Assembly: GCA_038501625.1 (NCBI GenBank)
Contig: JAZAYU010000175.1
Coordinates: 764,001 to 828,000 of the forward strand
DNA: 64,000 nucleotides
Origin: Corbicula japonica
Lineage: Eukaryota; Mollusca; Bivalvia; Venerida; Cyrenidae
Direction of reading: 5' to 3'
The position numbers and the translations under genes are program-made. Of the stretch, positions 1 to 11,395 are shown piece by piece; within the stretch, counting starts at the first letter, position 1, and every line of letters begins with the position of its first letter. Below the pieces are notes generated by a model, which ran no database searches, was not told the DNA's origin, and worked only from the letters and a program-made list of their open reading frames with translations.

Positions 1-16
1 GTTGTTTGAAGAGATC
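1..16 (-). pseudogene. First bases of the exon after kinase alpha-H exon (runs off window)
   Basis: On the minus strand a pyrimidine-rich tract ending in CATACAG is followed by GATCTCTTCAAACAAC, closely matching the acceptor and first bases of the plus-copy exon at 42482. With the one-base carry from 1331 it reads G-S-L-Q-T. Only five codons lie inside the window. Confidence 0.45.
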
Positions 17-329
17 CTGTATGAAGATGAAAGGTGAAAAGAACACAGTAAGAAATTGATAACGTTCTATAGTTGTGGGCCTAGTCATATAATCATCAAG
101 ACAAAATCGTGTTTACAATATATTTTTCTATACTTCCTGCATTAATCAACAAAGAGATTTTTTTGTATTAATCACTTCAAAAGTGATCATACTGTCACAT
201 TAAATAATGGTGAATGTTGAAATGTTTGCATACAAAAGTTGAACAGATGTTTAGTTTATATTTCCTTTTAAGAATCCATAACCTCTTCAACATTCCCTCG
301 AGCGGCGGTTTTTTTTCTGTCCTTCAGAC

Positions 330-440
330 TGCCATGGGTATCATAGGTAATCGATTATAAATTGATTACAGTGATGACTTATTTGTACGGGGAGACATTC
401 AACGACCGCTAAACTGCACAATCAGAACTATCTTTAAAGC
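330..440 (+). repeat. Copy of the repeat segment shared with 30.65-30.72 kb
   Basis: Shares 'tgtacggggagac', 'acgacc' and 'actgcacaa' in order with 30670-30710. Confidence 0.45.
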
Positions 441-1330
441 GCCTAGTCTCATTAAATCATGTTATAATCAAAGGTATTTTGTTTCGAAAAAAGTCAAACT
501 TGAAATCGTTGATATAAAATATAAACGGCACAATTATTTCAACACGTTGTCCTGGAAACGAATTAAGAACAGTTTCCGATTTGTTAAGAAAAAGACAGTA
601 AAAGCTCTACAGATGATATCCATACAGATGAGGAAAATCTCAAAAACCCATGAAATAACTGTTATTTACTTTCTTTATTTATTGAAAAATCTAAAATTAA
701 TTTCTTTGCTTTTATCCATGTAGGGATAGTGAATAATATTCACAGATCTATTTTTAAATTAACTCTTTTATTTCAAAACGTTTCGGCCATCGGCCTTCGT
801 CGGTTGATATTGCCACAACAAGTTTACATTTTCTCATTATTATAACACACATACAGAAAGTAAAGAGTAATGTTTGTATGACGTCGATGACGTCACAATT
901 GACGTCTGATGTCGTGCCAGGCATTTTGGTGCCCCCAAATTTCTGCTTAATACTTTCTAATCAACTGATATTAGACATAATAATTAATTAATCCATGCAA
1001 AAATAGAAAATCTCAAAGACCCATGAAATTACTGTTGTTAATCTTATAAATTTATCAATGCATCTTAAATTGAGTATTCTCGACATTTATAGTTCGTTAA
1101 GATCACCAAACAGAGCATCAACTGTCAAAAAATACACCTTCCAATATGATCAATTGAATAATACTTTTGCCAGCTTGTATGAAACAAATACTGGTTTTCA
1201 ACGTTACCTCAAGAGTAATGCATGTTGTACGAAACTGGCATGACAAAACTCATGTTAAAAAGTTCAAAGCAGTTTTATGTAGGGGCTTTTATAACATGCA
1301 AAATTCTTAATAATCATCCTTAATAATCAC

Positions 1331-1445
1331 CTTCAGTTTTTTTCACAACTGCAGTTTGAAAGTCGCTCCGTAATTCTGTTGCTGTCATACATTTTTCGGC
1401 AATAGTGTTGAGTGTGGTAAAAGTCTCTTCATTTCTCCAGATGTC
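1331..1445 (-). pseudogene. Kinase exon, alpha-H/alpha-I region (minus copy)
   Basis: Acceptor TGTTGCAG and donor GAAG|GTGATT bound a 115-nt exon reading DIWRNEETFTTLNTIAEKCM and onward. 'IAEKCM' is the typical C-lobe alpha-H pattern of TKL kinases. The frame is open throughout and ends in phase 1. The plus copy (41093-41206) has TAA where this copy has ACT, and is one base shorter. Confidence 0.7.
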
Positions 1446-1908
1446 CTGCAACAAGAATGTTACTGTCAATGACGTCTCCACAACCTTGCATTAAACAATT
1501 AAATAATGCCTTCGATTTAATTTGATAAGATTATTAAACATTTTTACAGGTAATGTTTTCATAACTACTGTAAAATTAACAAATTTAAATTGTGAAGAGG
1601 GACAACTTTCATCAAGTCCAAAATGGATATACAAAGAATAAGAAGTAAAGCATCGCAGCTGCATAACAGGACCTGGCATATTTTACTTTTTATTTAAACA
1701 TTCAATTTTCGTTTGAATGTGTATTTTTACTGAAGAATAACTCAGTTACTAGTCGGATGTTTAAGGAACAAAGTGGTTGCACTATATTAACGCTATTGAT
1801 TAAACAAATCACTGCATCTGATTCTGTCTCTAATACATAAACAAACGCAAACATTTCCAATATGATAATTTAAATAATCATTTAAAATAAAATCAAGTGC
1901 AAGCATAC
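1446..1908. other. Intron of minus-strand kinase copy
   Basis: AT-rich sequence between two kinase exons; no further coding or repeat structure recognised. Confidence 0.5.
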
Positions 1909-2000
1909 CTGCAACTCTTTATTATTCCAACACGCTTGAATATCCTTAGATAACAATTTGTTGAGATCTCCATCGGGGCTTTCGGGTTTCATTTCTGTCA
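1909..2000 (-). pseudogene. Kinase exon, alpha-F/G region (minus copy), 15 nt short
   Basis: Reads V-TEMKPESPDGDLNKLLSKD then IQACWNNKELQ and ends at CAG|GTATGC. It enters with the G carried from the HKD exon (G|TG). Compared with the plus-copy exon (39025-39131) it lacks exactly five codons (IRELL equivalent) at its 5' end, so the SFGV-to-TGMKP stretch of alpha-F is shortened. The acceptor AAATAAG has a poor pyrimidine tract, consistent with a deletion across the original acceptor region. Confidence 0.68.
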
Positions 2001-2439
2001 CTTATTTATAATTAAGCACAAAGTGCATGAAATCTCATATTTTATACTGGAGTATTGTTAGAATAATAATGTTTAAATTTTGATGCAGATTGAAAAAAAA
2101 AAATATTTGCGAGCAGCAGACAAATCGCTTTTTGTGTAGAGTATGGACATTTGTACAGAGCTCAGCAGAGCACCTATCATATTTATGACCGAAGCTTGGT
2201 GTTTAGAGGTGAATTGAGCAAAACTATAATTCACTTACTGTTAGCCCTAGCATGGTCATTTTATTATATCTTTAGCTGTGTATGACAGTTAAAGATGCAA
2301 TAATATGCAGTAAACTGTTACTTAGTGAATATAAAAGAACGGCTATACATGTATACATACATGATTAATGATTAACGGCATGATTTAAATGATTTAGTTT
2401 GGAATAATCTCTTAGCTTTATGTTACTGATTTGATTTCA

Positions 2440-2805
2440 GGGGCTCTGGTCTCATTAAGGTGATTAAGTACCAGACATTTGTTTGCTTGACAATTCTATT
2501 AGCTTCTTGTTTTTATGCGTGTGTGTACTTTTGCATGAAATGTTGTCGAGTTGATAAGTGGTTTGGAGCAAATATTCAAAGACAACCTCTACTTGTTTGA
2601 TTATATCAGAACCTGTTGGGGAACGAGTATGGTTGGTGCACCCTATAGTCTGGTCTAAAACGCTTGTTGCAAATCGCTTGACAACTCTACCGTTAACGCC
2701 TCATATTTCTCTATACCGTTTTGTTTTATGGGTTGGCTTTGTCTTTTGGATATTGCCATTCCTAATATGCATATTTCACCTTGTTTTAAATACATGTGCA
2801 TAACA
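2440..2805 (-). repeat. Dispersed repeat family A, copy 1
   Basis: Shares blocks with 37930-38345: 'ctattagcttctt...', 'ttttgcatg' and a 3' segment ending in 'atatgcatatttc'. Other copies lie near 18.9, 22.1, 27.5, 36.9, 38.7 and 40.4 kb. Copies vary in length and ends; no tRNA box or coding potential is evident, so class is unresolved. Confidence 0.55.
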
Positions 2806-3121
2806 TGAGTTATATATTTTATTCGAAGAGAAATTTAAGCATTATTTTAAAACTGTCCACGTGCATTGCTGAAAAACGACAAAGATACAATTTCGAATAA
2901 CAATATATTAGCTCTCAAAAAAAACTTGATGGTTTGGAACAGAAATAGGCTGCGCTCTGCAAAAATATTTAATTAACATTCTTTATGCTGTTGCTGTCTT
3001 GACAATGAAGAAGACAACAAATGTTATCAGGATCATGCCAAAATGACACAACATAAAATGTTAGATGAACCAGATTAATAAAATAAAAACACGTTTCTAC
3101 TTTTCGCGCTATGTTACCTAC

Positions 3122-3327
3122 CTACGCCGAAACTGTAGTAGTCCCATTTTGGGGAAGCATTGCAACCTTTTGTTCCGACTTCAGGATTAACATAGCACAT
3201 CTTATGTGAATGTGTTGTCGAATCAGCCCCTAACTCTCTTCCCAGACCAAAGTCTATCAAACGTGCATTGTCTACCCGGTCCAAGACAATATTAGCTGAG
3301 GAGATGTCTTTGTGCAAAATCCCGTCT
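3122..3327 (-). pseudogene. Kinase catalytic-loop/DFG/activation-segment exon (minus copy)
   Basis: A 206-nt exon, the same length as its plus-strand partner. It carries the catalytic loop HKDISSANIVLD (Asp and the Asn five residues later conserved; Arg of HRD replaced by Lys), DFGLGRELG (DFG intact, R-to-G change beside it), a NPE in place of APE, and WDYYSFGV with the conserved alpha-F Asp. Donor is GTAG|GTAGGT. The first base joins the preceding exon's TG to make TGA, see findings. Confidence 0.8.
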
Positions 3328-4457
3328 CTTGTGCAAATGAAAAAAAAGGCTAATTACTTGTAAATAGTCCAGCGGATGTTCCTACTCGGGCTAGTCAGAC
3401 AATGGCTGACACTAAATAGTCACAATTTTTTTGCCTTTTGGGGGCATTACATGGCTAGTATGGCCTGAAAGGAACATGTTAAGTAAATGAGATGCTTATA
3501 CTGACACACTGATAGCAAATTTATGTTTTGAAATGCAGTATATGAAAAAAGGCCCTGGTTTTAGGACGGCATATGTAAAACAGTTTTGAAGTTCACGCAG
3601 AAGTGAAAAAAACAGACCACCGGTTTCAAGGTGTCAAATCTCTGTTAATTGATACATGACCCCTACTTTTCTTGCTGGAAATGGACAGTAGAAACAATTA
3701 GCTTTCAAAGCATGTAAGTTAGCCCTTATTAAAATGGTACCAGCTATGATTGCCAGCCTTTTGAAACATGTCATGTTAACTATAGTTTATATAGGGAAGT
3801 CTATTTACAGGTCTTACACCTAAAAACCCGTAAACATTTCGTTTGTCAATTATTTAAATTGTGCATAAAACAACTGTATTGTAAGTTGTATGATTAATAT
3901 TTTCTTGTTATCGCGATTCAAGTAAAGTTGGATTGATATTTTGCAAGATTAAACCGAAGATAGGAAGGGGAATTACTGAAGACATAAAACAAATTAGGCC
4001 AAGAACCGTTTCGAAGAAAACAGAACGTGTCAACCTTATTCTCAATAGGGTTATTTTCAGGCGATACCCTTAGACACATGTATTACGTATATTTCTCAAA
4101 TGACATTTCAATGAATTTGATATTTACATTCAATTACCTATAAACATTGAGCCACCACCTTTAGCAGTTTTATATGCACATTCTTTCTATAGACTTAGAC
4201 ACACAATAAAAGATGCTGAATCTTTCGATGCACCAACCTTCTTATATAAATTAAAGTGAGAAAATTTAATACAAAGTGGTGATTTTCGACAGTGGTGTCC
4301 GAAATGATACATGTTTAGACTAAGAGATGCATAAAGGTGAGCTTTTAAACCAACGGACATACCTGCAGACATAAAGAGGCATAATGGAAGCACCAAACAC
4401 GGCAGTTTTGAAACAATCTATGCAAACACCAAATGAAATATAAAAAAAAGAGGTTAC

Positions 4458-4616
4458 CACACGTCCGCCTCCTGAGTATGTAGATATTTTATTCCCAAAG
4501 ATATCTGAAGAGCGATTCTTATTCTCTGTGTACTGTCTAGTTTCAAATGGGAGCTTGAACCATGAAGACGCCTGTAAAGGTCACCTTTTTCACAGAACGG
4601 TGAAATGCAGTAAAAA
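4458..4616 (-). pseudogene. Kinase hinge/alpha-D/alpha-E exon (minus copy)
   Basis: Acceptor TTTTTAG leads into FYCISPFCEKGDLYRRLHGS, the beta-5/hinge region. It continues to IRIALQISLGIKYLHTQEAD, the alpha-E helix before the catalytic loop. The donor TG|GTAACC is intact here, whereas the plus copy has CTAACC at the same place. The exon is 159 nt against 168 nt in the plus copy, with a 9-nt indel near the middle. Confidence 0.75.
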
Positions 4617-4963
4617 CTAAAAAGTAAAAGCAATACATTTTAAAGACATATTTCCTCTTTGATGTAAAACACAATTTAACAAATACATGGATTAGTATTA
4701 AGTTATTCGCATTAAAAAAAAATAAGTCGTTTACAGACGCCAAGCATAACATGGGAATTAAACTGATTTGATATTAGATTAGATTTTACACTCAAATATA
4801 CAAGTAAGGCTAGGGAGAATAATACAGCAGGTTCTAAGTAGGGTTCAAAATTGTTAAAATCACAAATAGAAAGATACTTTGACACTAACCGTTCTTCTTG
4901 GTTTGTTTTTACGGTATCTACTAAACAAATATTATATAATTTGCCCTTGTTAATATGATAATA

Positions 4964-6082
4964 TAAAACAGCTTCCAATTGTGTTTGATCATTTCCACGT
5001 GATCAAGTTGTAAGTTTCTACAACTTTTTCAGGTTTTATTTTATTTCAACAAAGTTTCAGGAAATAGCGTCTTTAACAAATATTTGTTAAAGCTTTTACT
5101 AAATAACTGCATACACTATGTCACTATTTCACTTGAACATCGGAGTTTAACAAATCTTTGTTAAACTATTCCCATCACTTGACAGAGATGTGGAAAGAAA
5201 ATCGGCCGAATCGTTAACAATAATTTGTTAACATCTCTGGTTGCCGTTACTGAATCTGCCGTCAGTCAAATGAGTTTAACAAATCTTTGTTAAAGCGTAT
5301 ACTATTCTCTGCACTTGAGAGAGCTGTGGAAAGAAAATCGGCCGAGCTGTTAACAATAATTTGTTAACATCTCTGTTCGCTGTTGCTGAATCTACCATCA
5401 GTAATAGGAGTTTAACAAATCTTTGTTAAAGCGTGAACTTTTCCCCTTGACAAAGATGCAGAAAGAAAATAGGCCGAATTGTTAACAATAATTTGTTAAC
5501 ATCTCTGTTCGCTGTTACTGAATCTACCGCCAGTCAGATTTCGGAACATAACAAATATTTGTTAACGATTATATGAGAATCCTCAGGTGGCAAAAATATT
5601 CAATGGGTATCGGCTGGATATCACTGTTTTAACAATATTTGTTTATATGTTTATTCTTTAAAATTATCAGTCTGACTTCAAAATCTTTTATATAAAAAAT
5701 AAATATATCATGTAGTTTTTAGTTTTAAAAGATGGCGAATGAACATCAAAGTTATGCATATTTCCCGTCAACATATTTGTCAAAAAAACTAAAATTCTGA
5801 GTGAATAAATATTATAAAAAAAACTATTATAGCATTTATAGAAACCAATATTAATTTTACCGGTTTTAAGCCTTCGCAAATATACTGTGATCAATATGTT
5901 TTTGCAGATGATCATACATATTCAAGAAAGATATAATATAAATAACATTTTTCGCTTATCAAACTCCGGATCATATCAGTTATTGTATCATACATGTATC
6001 TTAATCAAATCAAGTCCCCAAAATAAAATTAGCTAGTAAAATAGTATATTAATTTTTATTAACAACATTTTATTCATTACTT
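4964..6082 (+). repeat. Left 1.1-kb terminal inverted repeat
   Basis: Reverse-complement match of 19681-20818 over its whole length, with point differences and small indels. Its first 90 bp contain nested short palindromes (GATC...GTGATC; GTTGTA...TACAAC). It includes nine palindromic units and an outward-facing minus-strand reading frame (5688-5915) whose protein resembles the one in the right arm. The inner edge is near ATTCATTACTT at about 6082. Confidence 0.8.
5071..5645. repeat. Left palindrome array (9 units)
   Basis: Two palindrome types mostly alternate every 65-70 bp: type 1 is CTTTAACAAA-NN-TTTGTTAAAG (about 5071, 5143, 5272, 5408) and type 2 is GTTAACAATAATTTGTTAAC (about 5213, 5348, 5478). 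Degenerate units lie near 5548 and 5625. Between them a block with 'catctctg' and 'gaaagaaaatcggccga' repeats, giving a compound period of about 135 bp. Such subterminal arrays are often transposase-binding sites in other elements; that role here is inference. Confidence 0.8.
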
Positions 6083-8171
6083 AAGATAATCAATATTCAT
6101 ATTTACAAACAAGATGATAATTATAATATAAACAGTTTCAGAAAGTAAAACATTACCATACTAAGAACAATTTTAAGCAGTAATTCTAATGTGAACGTAA
6201 CAGAAAGAAAAGTATTATTTCAAACATGATTAATTTACACTAGTCATGTCTATTGGGATATATACAGATCAAAAACCCACAGGATAGTGAAAAGTAGGGT
6301 GACATTATTTGCAATATCTTGAGAGTGTGTTGACCGAAAACAATTCAAATCTGCCAAGGCACTCTAAAGGCTAAAATGCCTGTTGTTGCGTATCAAATGT
6401 CTCAAATTGGAATTGCGTAACGAGGTCTCTCGTGGAAAGCGTGAAACGGCAAAACTAGAATTATCAGCAATATTTTCCGAGCGTTTCTTTATCCACTGAC
6501 CATATATTAGCATTTTTATAGTTAAAAACATAACTAGTGTCAAAATAAGTTATTAGATTGTTGCACTTAAAATAGTGATGGTTATTTCACTGGAAGATTT
6601 ACACAATCGTTGTTATTTTATAAGTACACGTATTCATATTATATTCATTTTGATTTTCAAAATAGGAAAAGAGTAATGGACGACATGTTGCTTTAATTTT
6701 TTTTTCAATATGCCATAAAAGCAGAGCTGTGTTAGTCTTCATTGTAAATCATATTATAGTTTGGATTTATCCAACTGAACCCTAAAATGTATCACACCAG
6801 AAAAAAATATACGACCGTGTATATTCATCTCTAGTGTTGCCCTTCATACAAACAACTTAATGTTGGTTATACACAACATGATTAGTGAACAATATATCTG
6901 TCCAGGGCCGTCTACATCATCTATCTGTGCAGGGCCGTCTACAATCATCGTTGCACGTTCATCGATACATAAAGAATATTCTCAAAAATTCTCCTACAGC
7001 AAAATACCGTTCAATAAAATTAAGCATAGATAATTTAACCATTTTATCAACCAACGTTCGTTAGAATCGATGTAATGTTCAATATTCAGCTAAAAATAAA
7101 TATATTTGATAACTATTAAATGTGGTTAGCATTGAATAGTAACTTTTACTATAACGGTTTCAGCCGTGAAAAATTGTTGTTCAAACAATAACAATATACA
7201 CACATATATATATACACCAAGTGTAAAGATAGCCAGGACTTATCCCCCTGTTGGTAAGCTCGTGCATGAGGAGACAAGTTGTAGACATGGGGGTTTCTTG
7301 AGTGAACACTGCCAGTGTATAAAATCATAAAACATTTTTCGAAAAGATATTTGAGGAAATATCATACCTTAGAAAAGTGTGTAAAACAAAATGAATATAC
7401 TTTAAAGGTCAATACTTTTCTCAAGGTATAATATTTCGATACGCCTGCAAATGTATATAGTTTCATGTGCATTCCATAATAGTTCGGATACCAAGATTGG
7501 CGAGTTTCTTTGAACAAAAGTTATGAATTGCAAATGCATTTATTCGAATGTCACTTTTGTTTTCTTAACGCAATATATTTATTCACGTGTTCTTGATAAT
7601 TGTTTGAAGTCACGGAGTTTATTTGGTTGTTTTCCACCACACCTTGTATTTTAAATAATTCGTGTTGATACTTTGCGCATTGTTATCATTTATAATAAAT
7701 GATTTACGTTTTTCACATTTGTGAAAAACATTTTGCCTTTTACATTGAGCCAAGTGGCAAAAACAGTAAACAAAAGATGCCCCTTTCCGCAGTCCGGCAT
7801 AAATCTTTCCGTTGATTTATTCTTCAACTCCAACCTCATTTGTAGTTTTCTGACGAACCTGTAATTATAAACAAGCGTCATTCTATTTATGTATAATCAA
7901 TTATTCTTTTCAAAAATACAAACAGTAGCGACACTACTCTAAAATAATCGGATATCAGATTGTTAATAAGTCATGTTTTATTCGAGTTTGTAAGTGTATA
8001 AAGTATTTTTATATTACGTATAATTATCCTCAAACGAAGGAATGACTAACTGCTCACAAGTTTGGGAGGAGAAACATAGATAACGTTTAATGTTGTACAT
8101 TGAAAATTTTTTACAGTTTACTTTTGGTTAAGATATTATACAGTTCTTTGGTTATGTAATGTATCGCTTAC
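6083..8171. other. Element interior, no gene recognised
   Basis: AT-rich sequence. A 24-bp imperfect direct duplication (ctgtscagggccgtctaca) lies near 6898-6949. Nothing else of clear function was seen. Confidence 0.4.
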
Positions 8172-8231
8172 CTGACCGGCGACGTTTGCAGATTCTTGTT
8201 GACCAGTCGTAAACGGCAAATGTGAGCGAAC
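8172..8231 (-). CDS. Candidate 60-nt internal exon inside the element
   Basis: On the minus strand a consensus acceptor (CGTTTCTAG) and a near-perfect donor (GGTCAG|GTAAGC) enclose exactly 60 nt. One frame reads SLTFAVYDWSTRICKRRRS; other frames are also open. No family is recognised. The splice signals are the main evidence; such a pair could occur by chance in 13 kb. Confidence 0.28.
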
Positions 8232-10404
8232 CTAGAAACGAGAAAAAATATTTAACTTATTTGGCGGAATAGGGTATTTTTGTGTGTCATCATACAGTTT
8301 CTGTTTACTTTTTAGTTACAAATAATTATCCACCAATAAGAGGTTCCTTTAACAGTCGAAAAGCATTTTACGCTCAGTGGCTCATTGAAATTGTTTTATT
8401 GACCATTAGGCTCAAACATCACAGCGAGATACCAACATATAATTTGTGTTATCTTTTAACCACAGCCATGAAAGTACCAGCACGATATTTTTCCTTGCAA
8501 TGATTATATCAAAGAAAATTCAACAGAGCAAGGGAACAAGCCACTAAATTTAGTGTCTGGCCTGTACAATAGAAAATATTTTAGCACTTACATTTGTATT
8601 ATGTTGCTCATGAATGCTACATTTTGCAGTTAGTTTTTTTCTGGGGATATAAACCACAGAAGAATGTTGCAGGAATAATTGTTATAGTATAATGCTGTTA
8701 CAAATATTTTTTGTACAAATCCTGAAAATGTTTGAAATAATTGTGTATTTAAACCATTTTAACAGATTTTGTATAAATGTGTTGTTATTATTTAAAATAA
8801 TTATCTGGAACACATAAATAAACTAAACAGTCACCGTAACAAGAAAAGAGGAACAAAATTCAAAACATTCCTGTCCTGACATAAGGTAAGCAGGGCAGCT
8901 TATCTTTAACTGTTTAGCCAGTTATTCAAAAAATCAATGTAGTGAAGGGCTTATAAGTATATATTATCGTAAACATTGGTTAAGAGCCTCAATTCCATGA
9001 GAGATTAGCCACATAATTGGACTCCCGCTGATAGGAAGGAACAGTTAGTTAAAGGAATGAGCCGTTATATTATGATCCTAAGGACCACACCATAATGTCC
9101 TCGGTCAGAGGCGGGAGGGTCCATAAACTGGGAATAAACAACAAAATATTATGATCCTAGTGAGAGTGTAAAATTTTACCGACACACAACGGAGCAACCT
9201 GAATAAAAAATCTTTCTCGTGGCAGATCATTCTTCATGTGTCTGCAATTGGATCAAACTGGATCAAGCAATATTATTTTAAGTACAAATGTACGTTAGCT
9301 AAAGCCCTTCTAAGCATGCGTAAATTAATTCTACCCATGGACACTAAAATTTATATTTTCTCGAAATTTCTGATTAACCTCACGATTCAGAATATCATGT
9401 ATGTCCTGAGTCTTATTATTAGATTGTAAAACCCACATATGTCTAAATAAATGTATAAATATGAGTTATAAGTGAATTATAAATAACAACTAAATTATTA
9501 TTTTCTTTTAACTGAAAAGTGGTTTTGTTAGAAATGTTGACACTATTTTAAAGGCATTATATACAAATGTATAATTTATGTCAATTTCTGAACTACCAAA
9601 AGCACATCAAACAAATGACCTATTCCCGTATCGCGTTCTTTGTAATATTATGATCTACACAGCGCATTAGTTGTCTAATTCATACAACTGCTGCTGTAAA
9701 AAAAACATACATATATCCGTAGACGTTAATTGCTCTAACACTTAAAAATATATTGATTTTGATTTACCTGAACTATAATCTACACAACGTATACACTTCC
9801 AATAAATGTCATCATCATGCATATCATTCAATTTTCTGGTAATCTGTACCTCTTCCTATTAATCTTTTTCGAGTCGTTTATTTATTTAAAGTAATACGAT
9901 ACGTTTCAAAATTTAACGCTCATAGATTTTGGCTTCAGAGCGTTAAGAATAAACATGTTTTGTCTCATTCCAACAGAAATAAACAAGTTTTAAAAAAAAA
10001 AACGTGCGGTTGAACTAAAATTATAATGAGTATGTTAGTCGCCTTGTCACGAGACTTATTGACTTTTGATGACTTAGCGGTGTAGTCTTTCTGATTAAAA
10101 ATTAGCAGTTAGCATTCAATTTGATTGTCTCTACTTAAATGAATGGGAATATATTCTCTTGAAACGGATATTCACAATAACAACAAAACAATAATAAATG
10201 TACTTATAATAATGCATCCGTTTTTATTATGACATGTATCATGGCTATCTTCATCGTATTATCATAATAATTTGTCATACAATGAAATTTCTTATCACGT
10301 GATTAAAACTTAGTTTTGGCTATCCCGCTAAGCATGAATGACCCTTTCTGGCGCGGATGGACCCACACCATTTAGGAGTGGGCATACGGATTGAACCATC
10401 CAAA

Positions 10405-10500
10405 TATAACGATCTAGACTCATAAACGATTCGAACCAACACCGGCGATGTTCAGCAAATGACAGTAGACAGCCGTAGCCACGAAGTCATCTTTTATCTA
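10405..10500 (-). repeat. tRNA-derived SINE-like fragment
   Basis: The minus strand carries a perfect RNA polymerase III B-box (GGTTCGAATC, plus-strand positions 10428-10437). A weak A-box-like TGGCTACGGCTG lies about 45 bp upstream. The acceptor stem does not pair, so this is not a functional tRNA gene; a SINE head or tRNA relic is likelier. Confidence 0.42.
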
Positions 10501-10650
10501 AGTTACAGTATGTCCGTAAGACAAGAATTTACTTTGTTTTCCAAGATGACTGATCCACATAATAAAATCAGAACGGTCTCAGTATTGTTTTTGTGATTAT
10601 TATATTGTTATTGGTATATTATTATATAGTAATTAGAAAGTTACTTACAT

Positions 10651-10844
10651 TCAAATTGTTTTCCTTCCACCAACATTTTTCCTTTCTCTGGTTAGCGTTT
10701 CCATTTCATCTGATATAAAATACGTGTTCATTGTCTTAACACAGCACTTGGTCATCGGTTCCTCTTTACACCACAATTTATTCATATCACGCTGATACAT
10801 GACTATTTGAGTTACTGGTCTGTTCTTTTCTTTACCCAATAAAA
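10651..10844 (-). CDS. Candidate terminal exon inside the element, unknown protein
   Basis: The frame is open for 64 codons from an acceptor (ACATGTTTAG) to TGA. It is rich in charged and Cys residues, for example MYQRDMNKLWCKEEPMTKCC followed by VKTMNTYFISDEMETLTRER. Composition looks more protein-like than neighbouring random frames, but no domain is recognised. A consensus GTAAGT lies just after the stop, so it could instead be an internal exon in another frame. Confidence 0.25.
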
Positions 10845-11274
10845 CTAAACATGTTTGCAAAATGTATTTATAGTTCATTTTTACATGTACAATCGAGTGT
10901 TCAATTCATTTTCATAAAAAAATTAAGTCTTATTGGCATGTTTACTCATCCTTTCACTTTAACTTTGAATCTTAATTTGTTATCTTTACCCCAAGACATC
11001 TGGAGTTCATTTATACCATGAAATCTCCAATCAACATTAGAGCAGCATGATTGACCTATACATTCCCGCCAGGTCATTTCTATTCACACGTGGTCTTTAG
11101 AGTATTAATGTTAATGCCCACCCGATGCATAATGATAAAGAATCTTACAGAACCATTTGCTCAATACATTTTATCCATGTTATTAGTAAAGCACTAAATA
11201 ATGTTCCTCGGTTCACTTTGTTTTAGTAAATGCAACTTTAACCCATTTATACATAGAGCTCGCTCTTCTAGCGA

Positions 11275-11395
11275 TAAAGTGTGAGATTTATTGCGCGCCA
11301 TCGTTCATATAAATTTTGTAGATATATCCTTTCTTATCCGAACTCCGCCCCAGGATAAATCCTGCGATATATCACCGGAAGTTATGTATTATTTT
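11275..11395 (-). repeat. Dispersed fragment shared with 47.6 kb
   Basis: Contains 'tatccgaactccgcccc' and 'tatatcac', which in reverse complement match 'ggggcggagttc' and 'gatatatcac' at 47596-47620. It is GC-richer than its surroundings and likely one dispersed repeat family. Confidence 0.4.

Noticed and set aside
10405..10500. A tRNA gene on the minus strand
   Set aside because: The B-box is good but the acceptor stem does not pair and the A-box is poor; SINE relic preferred.
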